Shown: in pieces, positions 1-7,235 of the stretch
How positions within the stretch are numbered: position 1 is the stretch's first letter
Layout: each line of letters begins with the position of its first letter
Source of the DNA: Fidelibacterota bacterium
GTDB taxonomy: Bacteria > Fidelibacterota > UBA2242 > JAFGTP01
DNA length: 11,072 bases
NCBI GenBank assembly: GCA_029939785.1
Contig: JAOZSG010000085.1
Location: 1-11,072, forward strand
Reading direction: 5' to 3'
Translations under genes and position numbers: made by a program
The notes under the pieces: generated by a model
The model's input: only the letters and a program-made list of their open reading frames with translations
Databases searched by the model: none
Told to the model about the DNA's origin: nothing

Positions 1-2
1 GC

Positions 3-155
3 CTTAAAAGGCGTGGCAATTCAAATCTCCATTTAGATATACAAATGTTAAAAAAATCTAATGTACATTACAAAATTCTTTATGTTGATAACATTGGTCA
101 AAAGCCTAGTTTAGCAACAAAGTATGCAAATGACGCAAAGGCCTGCACAAATTAA
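3..155 (+). CDS. Possible C-terminal end of an unidentified plus-strand gene, cut by the left edge
   Basis: An open frame enters from the window edge and runs 50 codons to a TAA at 153-155. The predicted peptide is basic and Asn/Lys-rich at the start and ends in KACTN. I recognise no family. If real, this gene would converge on the sulfatase operon, the only plus-strand gene here. Against it, 50 stop-free codons are not rare by chance at this base composition, and its last 30 bases overlap one arm of an imperfect inverted repeat that looks intergenic. Sequence to the left of the window would settle it. Confidence 0.2.
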   Translation, partial: LKRRGNSNLHLDIQMLKKSNVHYKILYVDNIGQKPSLATKYANDAKACTN

Positions 156-190
156 TTGTATTTTAAAACTATAGTCTCTGCGATCTTTGC
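126..190. repeat. Imperfect inverted repeat with GCAAA/CGCA blocks
   Basis: The left arm GCAAATGACGCAAAG (126-140) matches the reverse complement of the right arm CTCTGCGATCTTTGC (176-190) at 11 of 15 positions, with a 35-nt loop. The arms carry the TTTGCG and CTCTGCG words that I recall from degenerate intergenic repeats in several metagenomic lineages; that link is from memory. There is no T-tract next to either arm, so it is not a textbook intrinsic terminator for the sulfatase transcript that ends just to the right. Confidence 0.35.
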
Positions 191-288
191 CAGTCAAAGG
201 CCGGATTTTCAACGATCTCTGCTGTGCTGTGCGAAACATCGTGAAGCATGGTGTTAAAAAATACTTTTTGCGATTTCATCACTTTCAT
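169..288 (-). CDS. Possible 39-aa ORF coupled to the sulfatase stop by an ATGA overlap
   Basis: An ATG at 288-286 overlaps the TGA of the upstream sulfatase (287-285) as ATGA. The same frame stays open to a TAG at 171-169. A second in-frame ATG lies at 279. The peptide begins MKVMKSQKVFFN and ends NPAFDWQRSQRL. It has no signal peptide, membrane segment or motif that I recognise. The overlap is typical of translationally coupled genes, and the peptide composition looks protein-like. There is no clear Shine-Dalgarno, only an A-rich stretch, and the 3' end runs through the inverted repeat at 126-190. It may be a real small protein, a remnant of a longer gene, or chance. Confidence 0.25.
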   Translation of the reverse strand: MKVMKSQKVFFNTMLHDVSHSTAEIVENPAFDWQRSQRL

Positions 289-2075
289 ATTCTTTTAAAT
301 TCATATTTTTTCACAGAAACATAATAAGCACCACATAAATCTTTGCCCTGATCGTCCAGGAACCAGGTTTTCAATTTAGTTTTCCCGGATTTTAGTTTCA
401 TGGTAAAAGTTACTGCTTTATCATCTTTTGTCACCGGACATGATTGATCAATATCAGCGATTTTTATCCTGGCACTGACAATAGGCAATGCCTTTCCCTG
501 AGTATTAAACTGCTCTTTTCGTGCTGAGCCGGATATGGTCACATCAGCCTCTTTGGGCCAGCGACGTAATGTAAATTCATATTCACCTGACTTTTCTACA
601 AATATATTCCATAATCCATTTTTACCACCTTGTAATTGCCAAAAATTATCAGCGTATTCTCCATCCCAATCACAGGATGTCAGATTTACAGGATTTTCCT
701 TTTCAGAACCTATTGAAATAGCACACAAGTCATTTCGTAATGGTTCCACCTCTGACCACCACTTTTCATAATGATCACTCATTTTTTTCACAACATCCGG
801 ATGTTTGCTGAAAACATTATTTTTCTGCCCCGGATCTGATTCGATATTGTACAATTCTTTCCCCAATACCAAACGCCATTTATTCCACATCACTGTACTT
901 TCCCATTTTCCTGTCGGACCACTAACATGATAATCGTATTGTACTACCAGAATACGTTCTGAAAGAGAAGTCTGTTTATCATTAAGAATTCCTGCGAGAC
1001 TGATACCATCCATTTCTATTGGTTTCTGTGGGTTGATATTGCTTAGTTCCATTAATGTAGGAAAAATATCCTGTCCCTGTGTCAATTCATGAATATCTCT
1101 TGGTGTACCCAAATTACCTTTTGGCCAACGTATAAAAAAGGGTACACGATGTCCGCCATCATATAGCTCGGTTTTATGTCCACGCATTCCGGCATTAAAA
1201 ACTTTATGTCCCAGTTTAGTACCATTATCAGTCATGAATATCAGAATTGTATTATCCTCTAAACCCGTCTCTTTTAACATTTTGTGGAGCCGCCCCATAT
1301 TCTCATCTATATTACTAATCATACCGAAAAAGTTCTTCTCCTTAGGATAATCGGCATAAGGTTTACTGTACTTTTCAGCCACCCAATGTGGACTATGTGG
1401 TGCATTAGTCGGCAGATACACAAAAAATGGTATATTTCTCTTATGCTGTTCTTTCATCCATTTCATTGCCTCATCAAACCATACATCAGTACAATAGCCT
1501 TCAAAATCTTCCAAAACATCGTTATGTATGTATTTATCAGAAAAATAATCATTTGTCCAATAATCAGGAATCGAAGTAATACCCCAGGCCGGATGATAAA
1601 CAGTATTCTGAAAACCTCTATCCTGTGGTCTATATGGATAGTTGTCGCCCAGATGCCATTTTCCAAAAAGACCGGTACTATATCCGTTTTCTGAAAACAC
1701 ATCAGCAATCGTTGGTATTCCGGGACGAATCAGTGAACGACCCCGACTAACACAGGTTGCACCATTTCGTAAGGCATCCACTCCTGTCATTATTTGACCT
1801 CGTGAAGGTGTACACATAGAAGCAACATGAAAATCAGTAAAACGAATACTTTCTTCATGAAGTTTATCCAAATTTGGAGTTTTCAAAACAGGATTCCCAT
1901 GACAGGAAAGATCTCCATAGCCCTGATCATCGGTCAGAACAATCACAATATTAGGAGATTTTTTCATGCTTTTTGCACAATTCAATAAACCGGTTCCCGT
2001 AGATAAAGTAATTGCTGAAATACCTAAACCAATTTTTTTGATAAATTCACGACGATTTTTTTTGTTTTTCAACAT
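285..2075 (-). CDS. Exported arylsulfatase-family (FGly-type) sulfatase with C-terminal extension
   Basis: This 596-aa protein hydrolyses sulfate esters, most likely on a glycan, outside the cytoplasm. The N-terminus has RREFIK at residues 8-13 (twin-arginine style), a hydrophobic stretch, then LLNC with Cys33, a loose lipobox, so it may be Tat-exported and lipid-anchored. Metal ligands are visible at Asp49-Asp50 (TDDQGYGD) and Asp283-Asn284 (TDNG). The formylglycine motif CTPSR starts at Cys88 and continues to MTG at 98. GKWHLG lies at 138-143, APH at 225-227, and GGHRVP at 307-312. The catalytic region ends near residue 455. About 140 further residues look like a beta-rich accessory domain that I cannot name. 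AAGGA at 2083-2087 sits 7 nt before the ATG and fixes the start. It follows the membrane-protein gene after a 166-nt gap carrying repeats, so it may have its own promoter. The substrate is not deducible. No maturase is nearby; a Cys-type site can be matured by FGE or an anaerobic sulfatase-maturing enzyme encoded elsewhere. Confidence 0.93.
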   Translation of the reverse strand: MLKNKKNRREFIKKIGLGISAITLSTGTGLLNCAKSMKKSPNIVIVLTDDQGYGDLSCHGNPVLKTPNLDKLHEESIRFTDFHVASMCTPSRGQIMTGVDALRNGATCVSRGRSLIRPGIPTIADVFSENGYSTGLFGKWHLGDNYPYRPQDRGFQNTVYHPAWGITSIPDYWTNDYFSDKYIHNDVLEDFEGYCTDVWFDEAMKWMKEQHKRNIPFFVYLPTNAPHSPHWVAEKYSKPYADYPKEKNFFGMISNIDENMGRLHKMLKETGLEDNTILIFMTDNGTKLGHKVFNAGMRGHKTELYDGGHRVPFFIRWPKGNLGTPRDIHELTQGQDIFPTLMELSNINPQKPIEMDGISLAGILNDKQTSLSERILVVQYDYHVSGPTGKWESTVMWNKWRLVLGKELYNIESDPGQKNNVFSKHPDVVKKMSDHYEKWWSEVEPLRNDLCAISIGSEKENPVNLTSCDWDGEYADNFWQLQGGKNGLWNIFVEKSGEYEFTLRRWPKEADVTISGSARKEQFNTQGKALPIVSARIKIADIDQSCPVTKDDKAVTFTMKLKSGKTKLKTWFLDDQGKDLCGAYYVSVKKYEFKRI

Positions 2076-2092
2076 TTTTTTATCCTTATTTT

Positions 2093-2144
2093 TAGACAGG
2101 ATTTACTGGATAAATATAATTAGTTGTCCTGTTTATCCTGTCTA
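2093..2144. repeat. 52-bp imperfect inverted repeat upstream of the sulfatase start
   Basis: TAGACAGGAT (2093-2102) is the exact reverse complement of ATCCTGTCTA (2135-2144). The interior carries more copies of the same word: on the minus strand ACAGGATAA is followed directly by ACAGGACAA, a 9-nt period, and the other side has TATCC and ATCCTG. The transcript could fold into a long broken hairpin ending 5 nt before the Shine-Dalgarno. On the minus strand TAGACA (2144-2139), a 17-nt spacer and AATTAT (2121-2116) also make a weak promoter-like pair inside the element. I recall ATCCTGTTTATCCTGTC-like strings as dispersed intergenic repeats in many environmental genomes; this is memory, not a search. 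Confidence 0.6.
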
Positions 2145-2167
2145 TATTTTTTCTTTCATTTTTTCAT

Positions 2168-2185
2168 ATCCGCCAGCTGGCGGAT
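2168..2185. repeat. Perfect 18-bp palindrome ATCCGCCAGCTGGCGGAT
   Basis: The 18 bases are fully self-complementary and strikingly GC-rich against AT-rich surroundings. A cruciform or RNA stem of up to 7-9 pairs is possible. No T-run follows on either strand, so a simple rho-independent terminator is not supported. It lies between the membrane-protein stop and the sulfatase start. It could be a protein-binding site, a dispersed genome repeat, or a transcript-end stabilising stem for the upstream operon. Confidence 0.65.
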
Positions 2186-2241
2186 GACACTACCTCTGTA
2201 TGTATTTAAATAATCTGTAAGTTTAGTTTTTCATTAATTTA

Positions 2242-3378
2242 TTAAACTTTTGATACTACTTTTTTATAAATAATTAATAAACTTATCAAAATAATCACAA
2301 CTGATATGACAATCAGATAATAGAAAAATCTCATAGTATCCGGCTGATCATCAACCACATATAAAGGATCATTTCGTCTATTTATTTTGGACTTTTCTGA
2401 TTGACTATATATTGTCGTAGCAGACTGGCCGGATAATCCTTTTCGTAAAATCCGACTCATTTCTAATTTCACCATAGGATTTTCCGGATCATAACCAAGG
2501 TTTTTTACCAAATCTCTATGTCTTTTTTCGTCCCATTTTACCAAAAGCCTGGTTCCCTTCATTACATCCATATCCAGACCACATTCACAATCCTGACCAA
2601 TTATATATAAAATATTTGATAGATTTGTCTTAGTGATTTCCTTGTCTTTTAGTAATGGTCCAAACCAACGGGTTTTGCCATAAATAATCGCCGCATATCC
2701 GTGCTTGATTTTCTGACCATTTAAACCTAAACTCCATAATAACAACTTCTCTTCATCAAAAGACTTCCGTTTAAGAACAATTAATTCAGGTGCGTGTTTT
2801 ATAATTTTTGGCATAAATTTCATCTGTGTTTGAATAGTATGAATCGCCTGTTTAGCCTTTTTCAGAATTCTTTGATTTTCCTGCTTATCAATGCCTTCAA
2901 TTATTAAAATTACGCCGTAAGTTTTTATTACTTTTTTAATAATTTCATTTCGTATTGGTGACTCTACTATGCTTTTAATAACAGGTTCACATTTATCCAT
3001 ATATGATGGTGTGATTATAGGAAATGGGATTTCAATTACGTGACTATCAGGCGAGACAATAATCCCAAATGGGAAAGAATCAATATTGAGTTGATTAATA
3101 TAATGTAAAGCAGAATGATCGTTTTGTGTTTCAATATTGATAATCTCATAATTAATATTACAATTATTAAAAATAGTTAAACATGCTTTGTCTAAGTCTT
3201 TAACTATATTTTCTGATGTAATTTGATTTACAAATCCATAAAAACGATAGTGATTTGTCTCAAAATCTGCAAAACCAGTTTCTCTGACATTGTACTGACA
3301 AGCCAACAGATTATAAGGAAATAAACTAATCACAAGGATTAAACCTGTTATCATTTTCTTAATTGTACTCATATTCAT
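2242..3378 (-). CDS. Envelope protein of unknown function with N-terminal leader, DCECGLD motif and C-terminal membrane helix
   Basis: This 378-aa protein has a hydrophobic leader (about residues 6-26) ending LLAC with Cys27, which fits a lipobox. The same cysteine begins the stretch CQYNVRETGFADF, which I recall as a conserved start in uncharacterised planctomycete-type proteins. Residues about 45-120 look like a degenerate thioredoxin-type half: a helix with Cys66 and Cys73, then INIETQN, then a strand after Phe102-Pro103 where thioredoxins have the cis-proline. There is no CxxC. Residues 227-269 hold GYAAIIYGKTRWFGPLL and the tight cysteine pair CECGLD (264-269), with Trp282 after it. One strong membrane helix spans about 350-371, with a short lysine-bearing cytoplasmic tail, so most of the chain is probably outside the cytoplasm. 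It starts 2 nt after the propeller-lipoprotein stop without a good Shine-Dalgarno, suggesting translational coupling. Met3 is an alternative start. No function is assigned; a partner or anchor for the propeller protein is my inference. Confidence 0.85.
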   Translation of the reverse strand: MNMSTIKKMITGLILVISLFPYNLLACQYNVRETGFADFETNHYRFYGFVNQITSENIVKDLDKACLTIFNNCNINYEIINIETQNDHSALHYINQLNIDSFPFGIIVSPDSHVIEIPFPIITPSYMDKCEPVIKSIVESPIRNEIIKKVIKTYGVILIIEGIDKQENQRILKKAKQAIHTIQTQMKFMPKIIKHAPELIVLKRKSFDEEKLLLWSLGLNGQKIKHGYAAIIYGKTRWFGPLLKDKEITKTNLSNILYIIGQDCECGLDMDVMKGTRLLVKWDEKRHRDLVKNLGYDPENPMVKLEMSRILRKGLSGQSATTIYSQSEKSKINRRNDPLYVVDDQPDTMRFFYYLIVISVVIILISLLIIYKKVVSKV

Positions 3379-3380
3379 TT

Positions 3381-6300
3381 CTATCTAATCAGTTTATAAA
3401 AAAACACGCTGGCAGGAATTTCCTGTTTTTCAATTCCAGGTCCTTTCCAACTTAACTGAAGTTTTCTACCTCCACCAACTTCATAATATTTTACTTGTAC
3501 TGGAACTTTTCCGGCACGCAAAAACAGAGTTTTCTCTTTTTCAGTCGGTCCATGTTTACCATCATGGTTAATTGTTTCAAATCCGTTAATATAAAGGCCA
3601 CTTCCATCATCTGATTTCAAATAAAAAGTATATTCCCCATCTTTCAGAATATCGAGATATCCATTGAATTTGAGTCCAAATTTCATGTCTTCTATTTCTG
3701 ATATATCCAGCGAAACAGTGGATATTACTCCTGATGTATTAGCTTTATGTTTTCCTACCTCGGTAAACGACTGAAATACCTGTTCATAATAACTGTAATT
3801 CAATCCTTTTTTTAAACCATCAATCAAATCAGTATCACTATAATCCAGTTTTTTTACATCTGTAATAATACACAGGCTTTGAACCATGCTATTTCTAAAA
3901 GTCCTCATTTTTATTTTAGTAGTTCTATCAATCTTAATTGGTTTTGTATATATTTTTGAATTAAGGTTCGGATCACTCCCATCAAGTGTATATCGAATAT
4001 CTGCACCTTTTGGATCACTTGTAAGTGTCACCAAGGTTGAACCAAAGAAATACTCATCAGAAAGTAAATATGGTGTTGGAATAGTTGATTCACCACCAAA
4101 ACAGACAACAGTACCATTTTCAAGAGATACGATAATTCGTCCATCTCTGCCGACTGCTAATCCCCATGGAACAGGTGGAGATTCCAAAGGTTGAGACCAG
4201 CGAAGCTTGCCATCAGTCAGATTGATCACCTGAATCTCAGTTTCCAATGCAATTACAACAGCATCATTACAAACAGATATTGCAATACTATTTTCACATG
4301 GAAATTCCCAAATAGGTTCGCCGGAAATATCCAGATGTCCCCATACTGGAATCCTTCCACTTATATCTGAATCATCATTTACAGAATTATTTAAAAGATC
4401 TTTATTGATTTGCGGATAGCATGAAACCAGACGATTGTTAGTCCAGAGAATATCCTTTTTACCAACTGAAGCAATAAGCATCTTTGCTTTAACTGATTCA
4501 TCATAAACAGGATTATGAGGATCACTATAAAATGGTTTACCACTAACTACAACCTTATCACCAATTTTAAAAAGCTCACTACCACGAGGATCTGTTGATT
4601 CACATTTTTTTAATGGCTCAGGATCGTTTAAACATTTTCCATTGGAAGCATCATAAATTGCAGGTGAAACTGAAGTACCACCCGGCATATAAAGTTTTCC
4701 ATCATTCAATAACAAGTGTCCCTGAACACTTACACCTGTATGAGCTTCCTTGTCAAGATGTCCACTTGAATTATTCTGCCATTTAATTTCTCCGGTTACA
4801 GCATCTAATGCGTAAACATGTGTACCATCGTAATTTACAATACCTGCGGCAACATAAACGATTCCATCTTCTACCAATATTCCACTGGCTGCCGGCCAGG
4901 TAGAAACCAAAGATCCATAAATAGGTATTTTCCGTTCTTCAGGTGCTACGCGAAATCGCCATATCAGGTCTCCGGATCGTGCATCAAAATTATACACCCA
5001 GCCATCTCCGGAACCAACAAAAAGTTGATTTTGCCATACTGTAGGTGGTATTCGGACTGCTCCACCGGTATATGCTTTCCAGAGAACTTTGCCGGTTTGC
5101 GAATTAATTGCCCTGACAATTCCATCACTACCACTATAAAAAGCGATACCATCAACAATAACAGGAGGAGTTATATAACTGGAATATTTATGTCCCAAAA
5201 TATCAGTGGCAGTTGCCCATAAATTCTTTGATCGAAATTGCCAAAGTAATTTTCCGGCAGTACTAATTGTGGCTTTGCTGGTAACACTACCCTGATTATC
5301 TTTTCGAAAAGTAGGCCAATCTGAATCAGATGCAAGTAATGATGGAATCTTGGATTCTACCGGTCTTCCCATTTCCAGTCGTTGTGCTTTGGTTGCTGCT
5401 GAATTGAACTGAAAATCACCTGCTGAACCTACACTGATAATTCCATAAATTGAAAGTTGACAATCACAAACAGTAGGCCACCAATAAAGCATTCCATTGG
5501 CAATAGTTACCCCATTGTGACAATCCGGACGCATAGGCGAAATCCAGCGTGGGAGTTCATCATCAAGATCAAAACGAACAGTTCCACCTCTTGCTCTATA
5601 AAAGATAGCATCACTGGAAGCATTAGGACGTGTACATGCACGTCTATCGGTCGGTAACTCGGCCAGAATTTCTCCGGTTAGCGGATCAAACTTTTTGCTT
5701 ATTTTATCACCTTGCCCACTGATTGCATATAAACCATCATCCCTTAAAATTAATTGAAAATTATCATAAGAATTTTCCCATAAAACAGAACCGTCTTTGG
5801 TTGAAACTGCAAGTAATTTTCTAATTTGTGGTCCGGCAAAATACAATGCATCATCACTGCACATTAGATAATTCCTGGTACGCCAATTGGTTTGATACCC
5901 CTGTCGATCCAGATATTCACCTATAGAATTAAATAATTCCGGTGCATTTTCAATCGTCTTACGCCAAATTTCTTTTCCATTTTTTGCATTCAGGCATGCA
6001 AGAAACTCACCGAATCGAAATACATATATCTTTCCATTTTTCATGCATAAAGCTCTACTGTCGATTGGCTTTTCCTCATGATGACTCCATAATACTTTTT
6101 TGGTTTTGGGATCAATTGCCAATAAATTACGCCCAAAGCCCCAAGGATTATTATTCTGATTATATCCCTTTGAAATCGGATACCATGGCCATCCATGCTT
6201 TTCTCTACGCCAACGCATGGTTGGATCCTTGTGTTCCTGCTCACCGACTAATGCAAAAAGAACATCATTTTCCATGCCCATCCATTTCCAATATGTTCCA

Positions 6301-7202
6301 CCTGCAATATTTGAGGGAGGAATTATTTCATCAACTAACTGACCGGTAACAGTATTTATTACTTTACATGATTTATCATCGCCCAAATAAAGCCGGTCAG
6401 GAGTAGCAATAATAATATTTCGATGCAATACCAAACCTGAAGGTAAATTTCTCTTCCATAATAACGTACCATTAAAACCATTCAATCCAATAAGAGTATT
6501 TAACTGTGCTTCTTCACGCTCATGAAAAGCAATATTTCCAAAAGCCTTGAAAACTCTGCCGGCAGAAGCAACAGCAACTGATGTCATTGGTCCATAGTAG
6601 GGTTCAGACATAAACTGTGTCAGATAAGGAGCTCGGATTATTTTATCATTTGATTGTGTATTATTATCCGGATTATGATAAGGATGACTCCAATCGTCCA
6701 TACCTTCCGGAAAAGGTTTAATCCATTCCTGCTGATCAATTATAGCTTTTCCATCAGGACATAAAACCCGCATTATTTCTTTCCTGCTAAATTTGGAAAG
6801 ATTATTTAATCCAATAACACAATCAGCTAAATTATCAGCTAAATGAATTTTTTCTGTTCCACCTTGCTCTACATAAATACGAGTTCCATATAATCCTGCT
6901 ATATCCGCAAGATTTCGTAATGTCTCAACATTCTTTTCATCTGTTAATTGTGTATAAATAAGTAATTCACTTTTTTTTGCCAGTTCAAGAATAAACTGTC
7001 CTGTTGTATCACCCAAAACAACACAAATCCCACGCGAAACACCTATTTTTTTTAATATCGTCTCAGATAATTCTGAAGCACTATTTTTAGATCCTAAACT
7101 TTCAGTTTTTTGCTGACAACTTATTGCCATTACAATCATTACAAAAAACAAAATCAATAGTCTAAAATTAAAAAGTTTCATTGCCTGTTTTTTTCTAAAC
7201 AT
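3381..7202 (-). CDS. Modular lipoprotein: methyltransferase-like start, PQQ-type beta-propeller, chitobiase-C-like and PA14 modules
   Basis: A 1273-aa envelope protein. The leader (residues 1-28) ends AISC with Cys29, a probable lipid-anchor site. Residues about 45-160 follow the class I methyltransferase layout: ICVVLGDTTGQF, an acidic-Asn site near 88-91, GLYG at 103-106, HLADNLADCVIG, then IMRVLCPDGKAII. The glycine-rich cofactor loop is poor, so catalysis is doubtful. MDDWSHPYHNPDNNTQS (168-184) leads into a BamB/PQQ-dehydrogenase-like propeller, with blade strands ending in LLWK (Trp249), VLWS, EIWR and VLWE. A second half opens with DWPTFRKDNQG (Trp629) and has LLWQ, VLWK, LIWR and IKWQ. 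Residues about 1043-1110 carry RYTLDGSDP (1070-1078), the signature of chitobiase/hexosaminidase C-terminal modules. Residues about 1129-1270 form a PA14-like module with FYLKSDDGSGLYING and VKYYEVGGG. PA14 and chitobiase-C modules are common on glycan-active surface proteins, so substrate binding or scaffolding beside the sulfatases is likely. No quinoprotein active site was identified. Confidence 0.92.
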   Translation of the reverse strand: MFRKKQAMKLFNFRLLILFFVMIVMAISCQQKTESLGSKNSASELSETILKKIGVSRGICVVLGDTTGQFILELAKKSELLIYTQLTDEKNVETLRNLADIAGLYGTRIYVEQGGTEKIHLADNLADCVIGLNNLSKFSRKEIMRVLCPDGKAIIDQQEWIKPFPEGMDDWSHPYHNPDNNTQSNDKIIRAPYLTQFMSEPYYGPMTSVAVASAGRVFKAFGNIAFHEREEAQLNTLIGLNGFNGTLLWKRNLPSGLVLHRNIIIATPDRLYLGDDKSCKVINTVTGQLVDEIIPPSNIAGGTYWKWMGMENDVLFALVGEQEHKDPTMRWRREKHGWPWYPISKGYNQNNNPWGFGRNLLAIDPKTKKVLWSHHEEKPIDSRALCMKNGKIYVFRFGEFLACLNAKNGKEIWRKTIENAPELFNSIGEYLDRQGYQTNWRTRNYLMCSDDALYFAGPQIRKLLAVSTKDGSVLWENSYDNFQLILRDDGLYAISGQGDKISKKFDPLTGEILAELPTDRRACTRPNASSDAIFYRARGGTVRFDLDDELPRWISPMRPDCHNGVTIANGMLYWWPTVCDCQLSIYGIISVGSAGDFQFNSAATKAQRLEMGRPVESKIPSLLASDSDWPTFRKDNQGSVTSKATISTAGKLLWQFRSKNLWATATDILGHKYSSYITPPVIVDGIAFYSGSDGIVRAINSQTGKVLWKAYTGGAVRIPPTVWQNQLFVGSGDGWVYNFDARSGDLIWRFRVAPEERKIPIYGSLVSTWPAASGILVEDGIVYVAAGIVNYDGTHVYALDAVTGEIKWQNNSSGHLDKEAHTGVSVQGHLLLNDGKLYMPGGTSVSPAIYDASNGKCLNDPEPLKKCESTDPRGSELFKIGDKVVVSGKPFYSDPHNPVYDESVKAKMLIASVGKKDILWTNNRLVSCYPQINKDLLNNSVNDDSDISGRIPVWGHLDISGEPIWEFPCENSIAISVCNDAVVIALETEIQVINLTDGKLRWSQPLESPPVPWGLAVGRDGRIIVSLENGTVVCFGGESTIPTPYLLSDEYFFGSTLVTLTSDPKGADIRYTLDGSDPNLNSKIYTKPIKIDRTTKIKMRTFRNSMVQSLCIITDVKKLDYSDTDLIDGLKKGLNYSYYEQVFQSFTEVGKHKANTSGVISTVSLDISEIEDMKFGLKFNGYLDILKDGEYTFYLKSDDGSGLYINGFETINHDGKHGPTEKEKTLFLRAGKVPVQVKYYEVGGGRKLQLSWKGPGIEKQEIPASVFFYKLIR

Positions 7203-7209
7203 CCTCGTT

Positions 7210-7214
7210 CTCCT
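7210..7214 (-). promoter_or_regulatory. Shine-Dalgarno AGGAG fixing the propeller-lipoprotein start
   Basis: AGGAG on the minus strand lies 7 nt before the ATG at 7202-7200. The second in-frame ATG (Met8, 7181) has only a weak AGGC upstream. This supports the longer leader. The gap to the sulfatase stop is only 33 nt, so both genes are probably on one transcript. Confidence 0.75.
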
Positions 7215-7235
7215 ATAAAATATTCTATTAAAATC

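Noticed and set aside
185..199. CTTTG-CCAGT-CAAAG hairpin as terminator after the sulfatase
   Set aside because: Only five pairs and no T-tract on the minus strand.
3886..4194. Plus-strand 102-codon ORF with a hydrophobic start resembling a small membrane protein
   Set aside because: It lies wholly inside the propeller lipoprotein in antisense, over the chitobiase-C-like and propeller coding region, with no Shine-Dalgarno; the hydrophobic run is the reverse of Lys/Thr/Arg-rich coding.
5942..6349. Plus-strand 135-codon ORF rich in His and Phe
   Set aside because: Antisense shadow of a conserved propeller region; the composition is what antisense reading of this coding sequence gives.
3381..7202. 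A PQQ-dependent alcohol or glucose dehydrogenase
   Set aside because: I do not see the vicinal cysteine pair or catalytic Asp pattern of quinoprotein dehydrogenases, nor a cytochrome CxxCH; the blades fit a BamB-like non-enzymatic propeller better.
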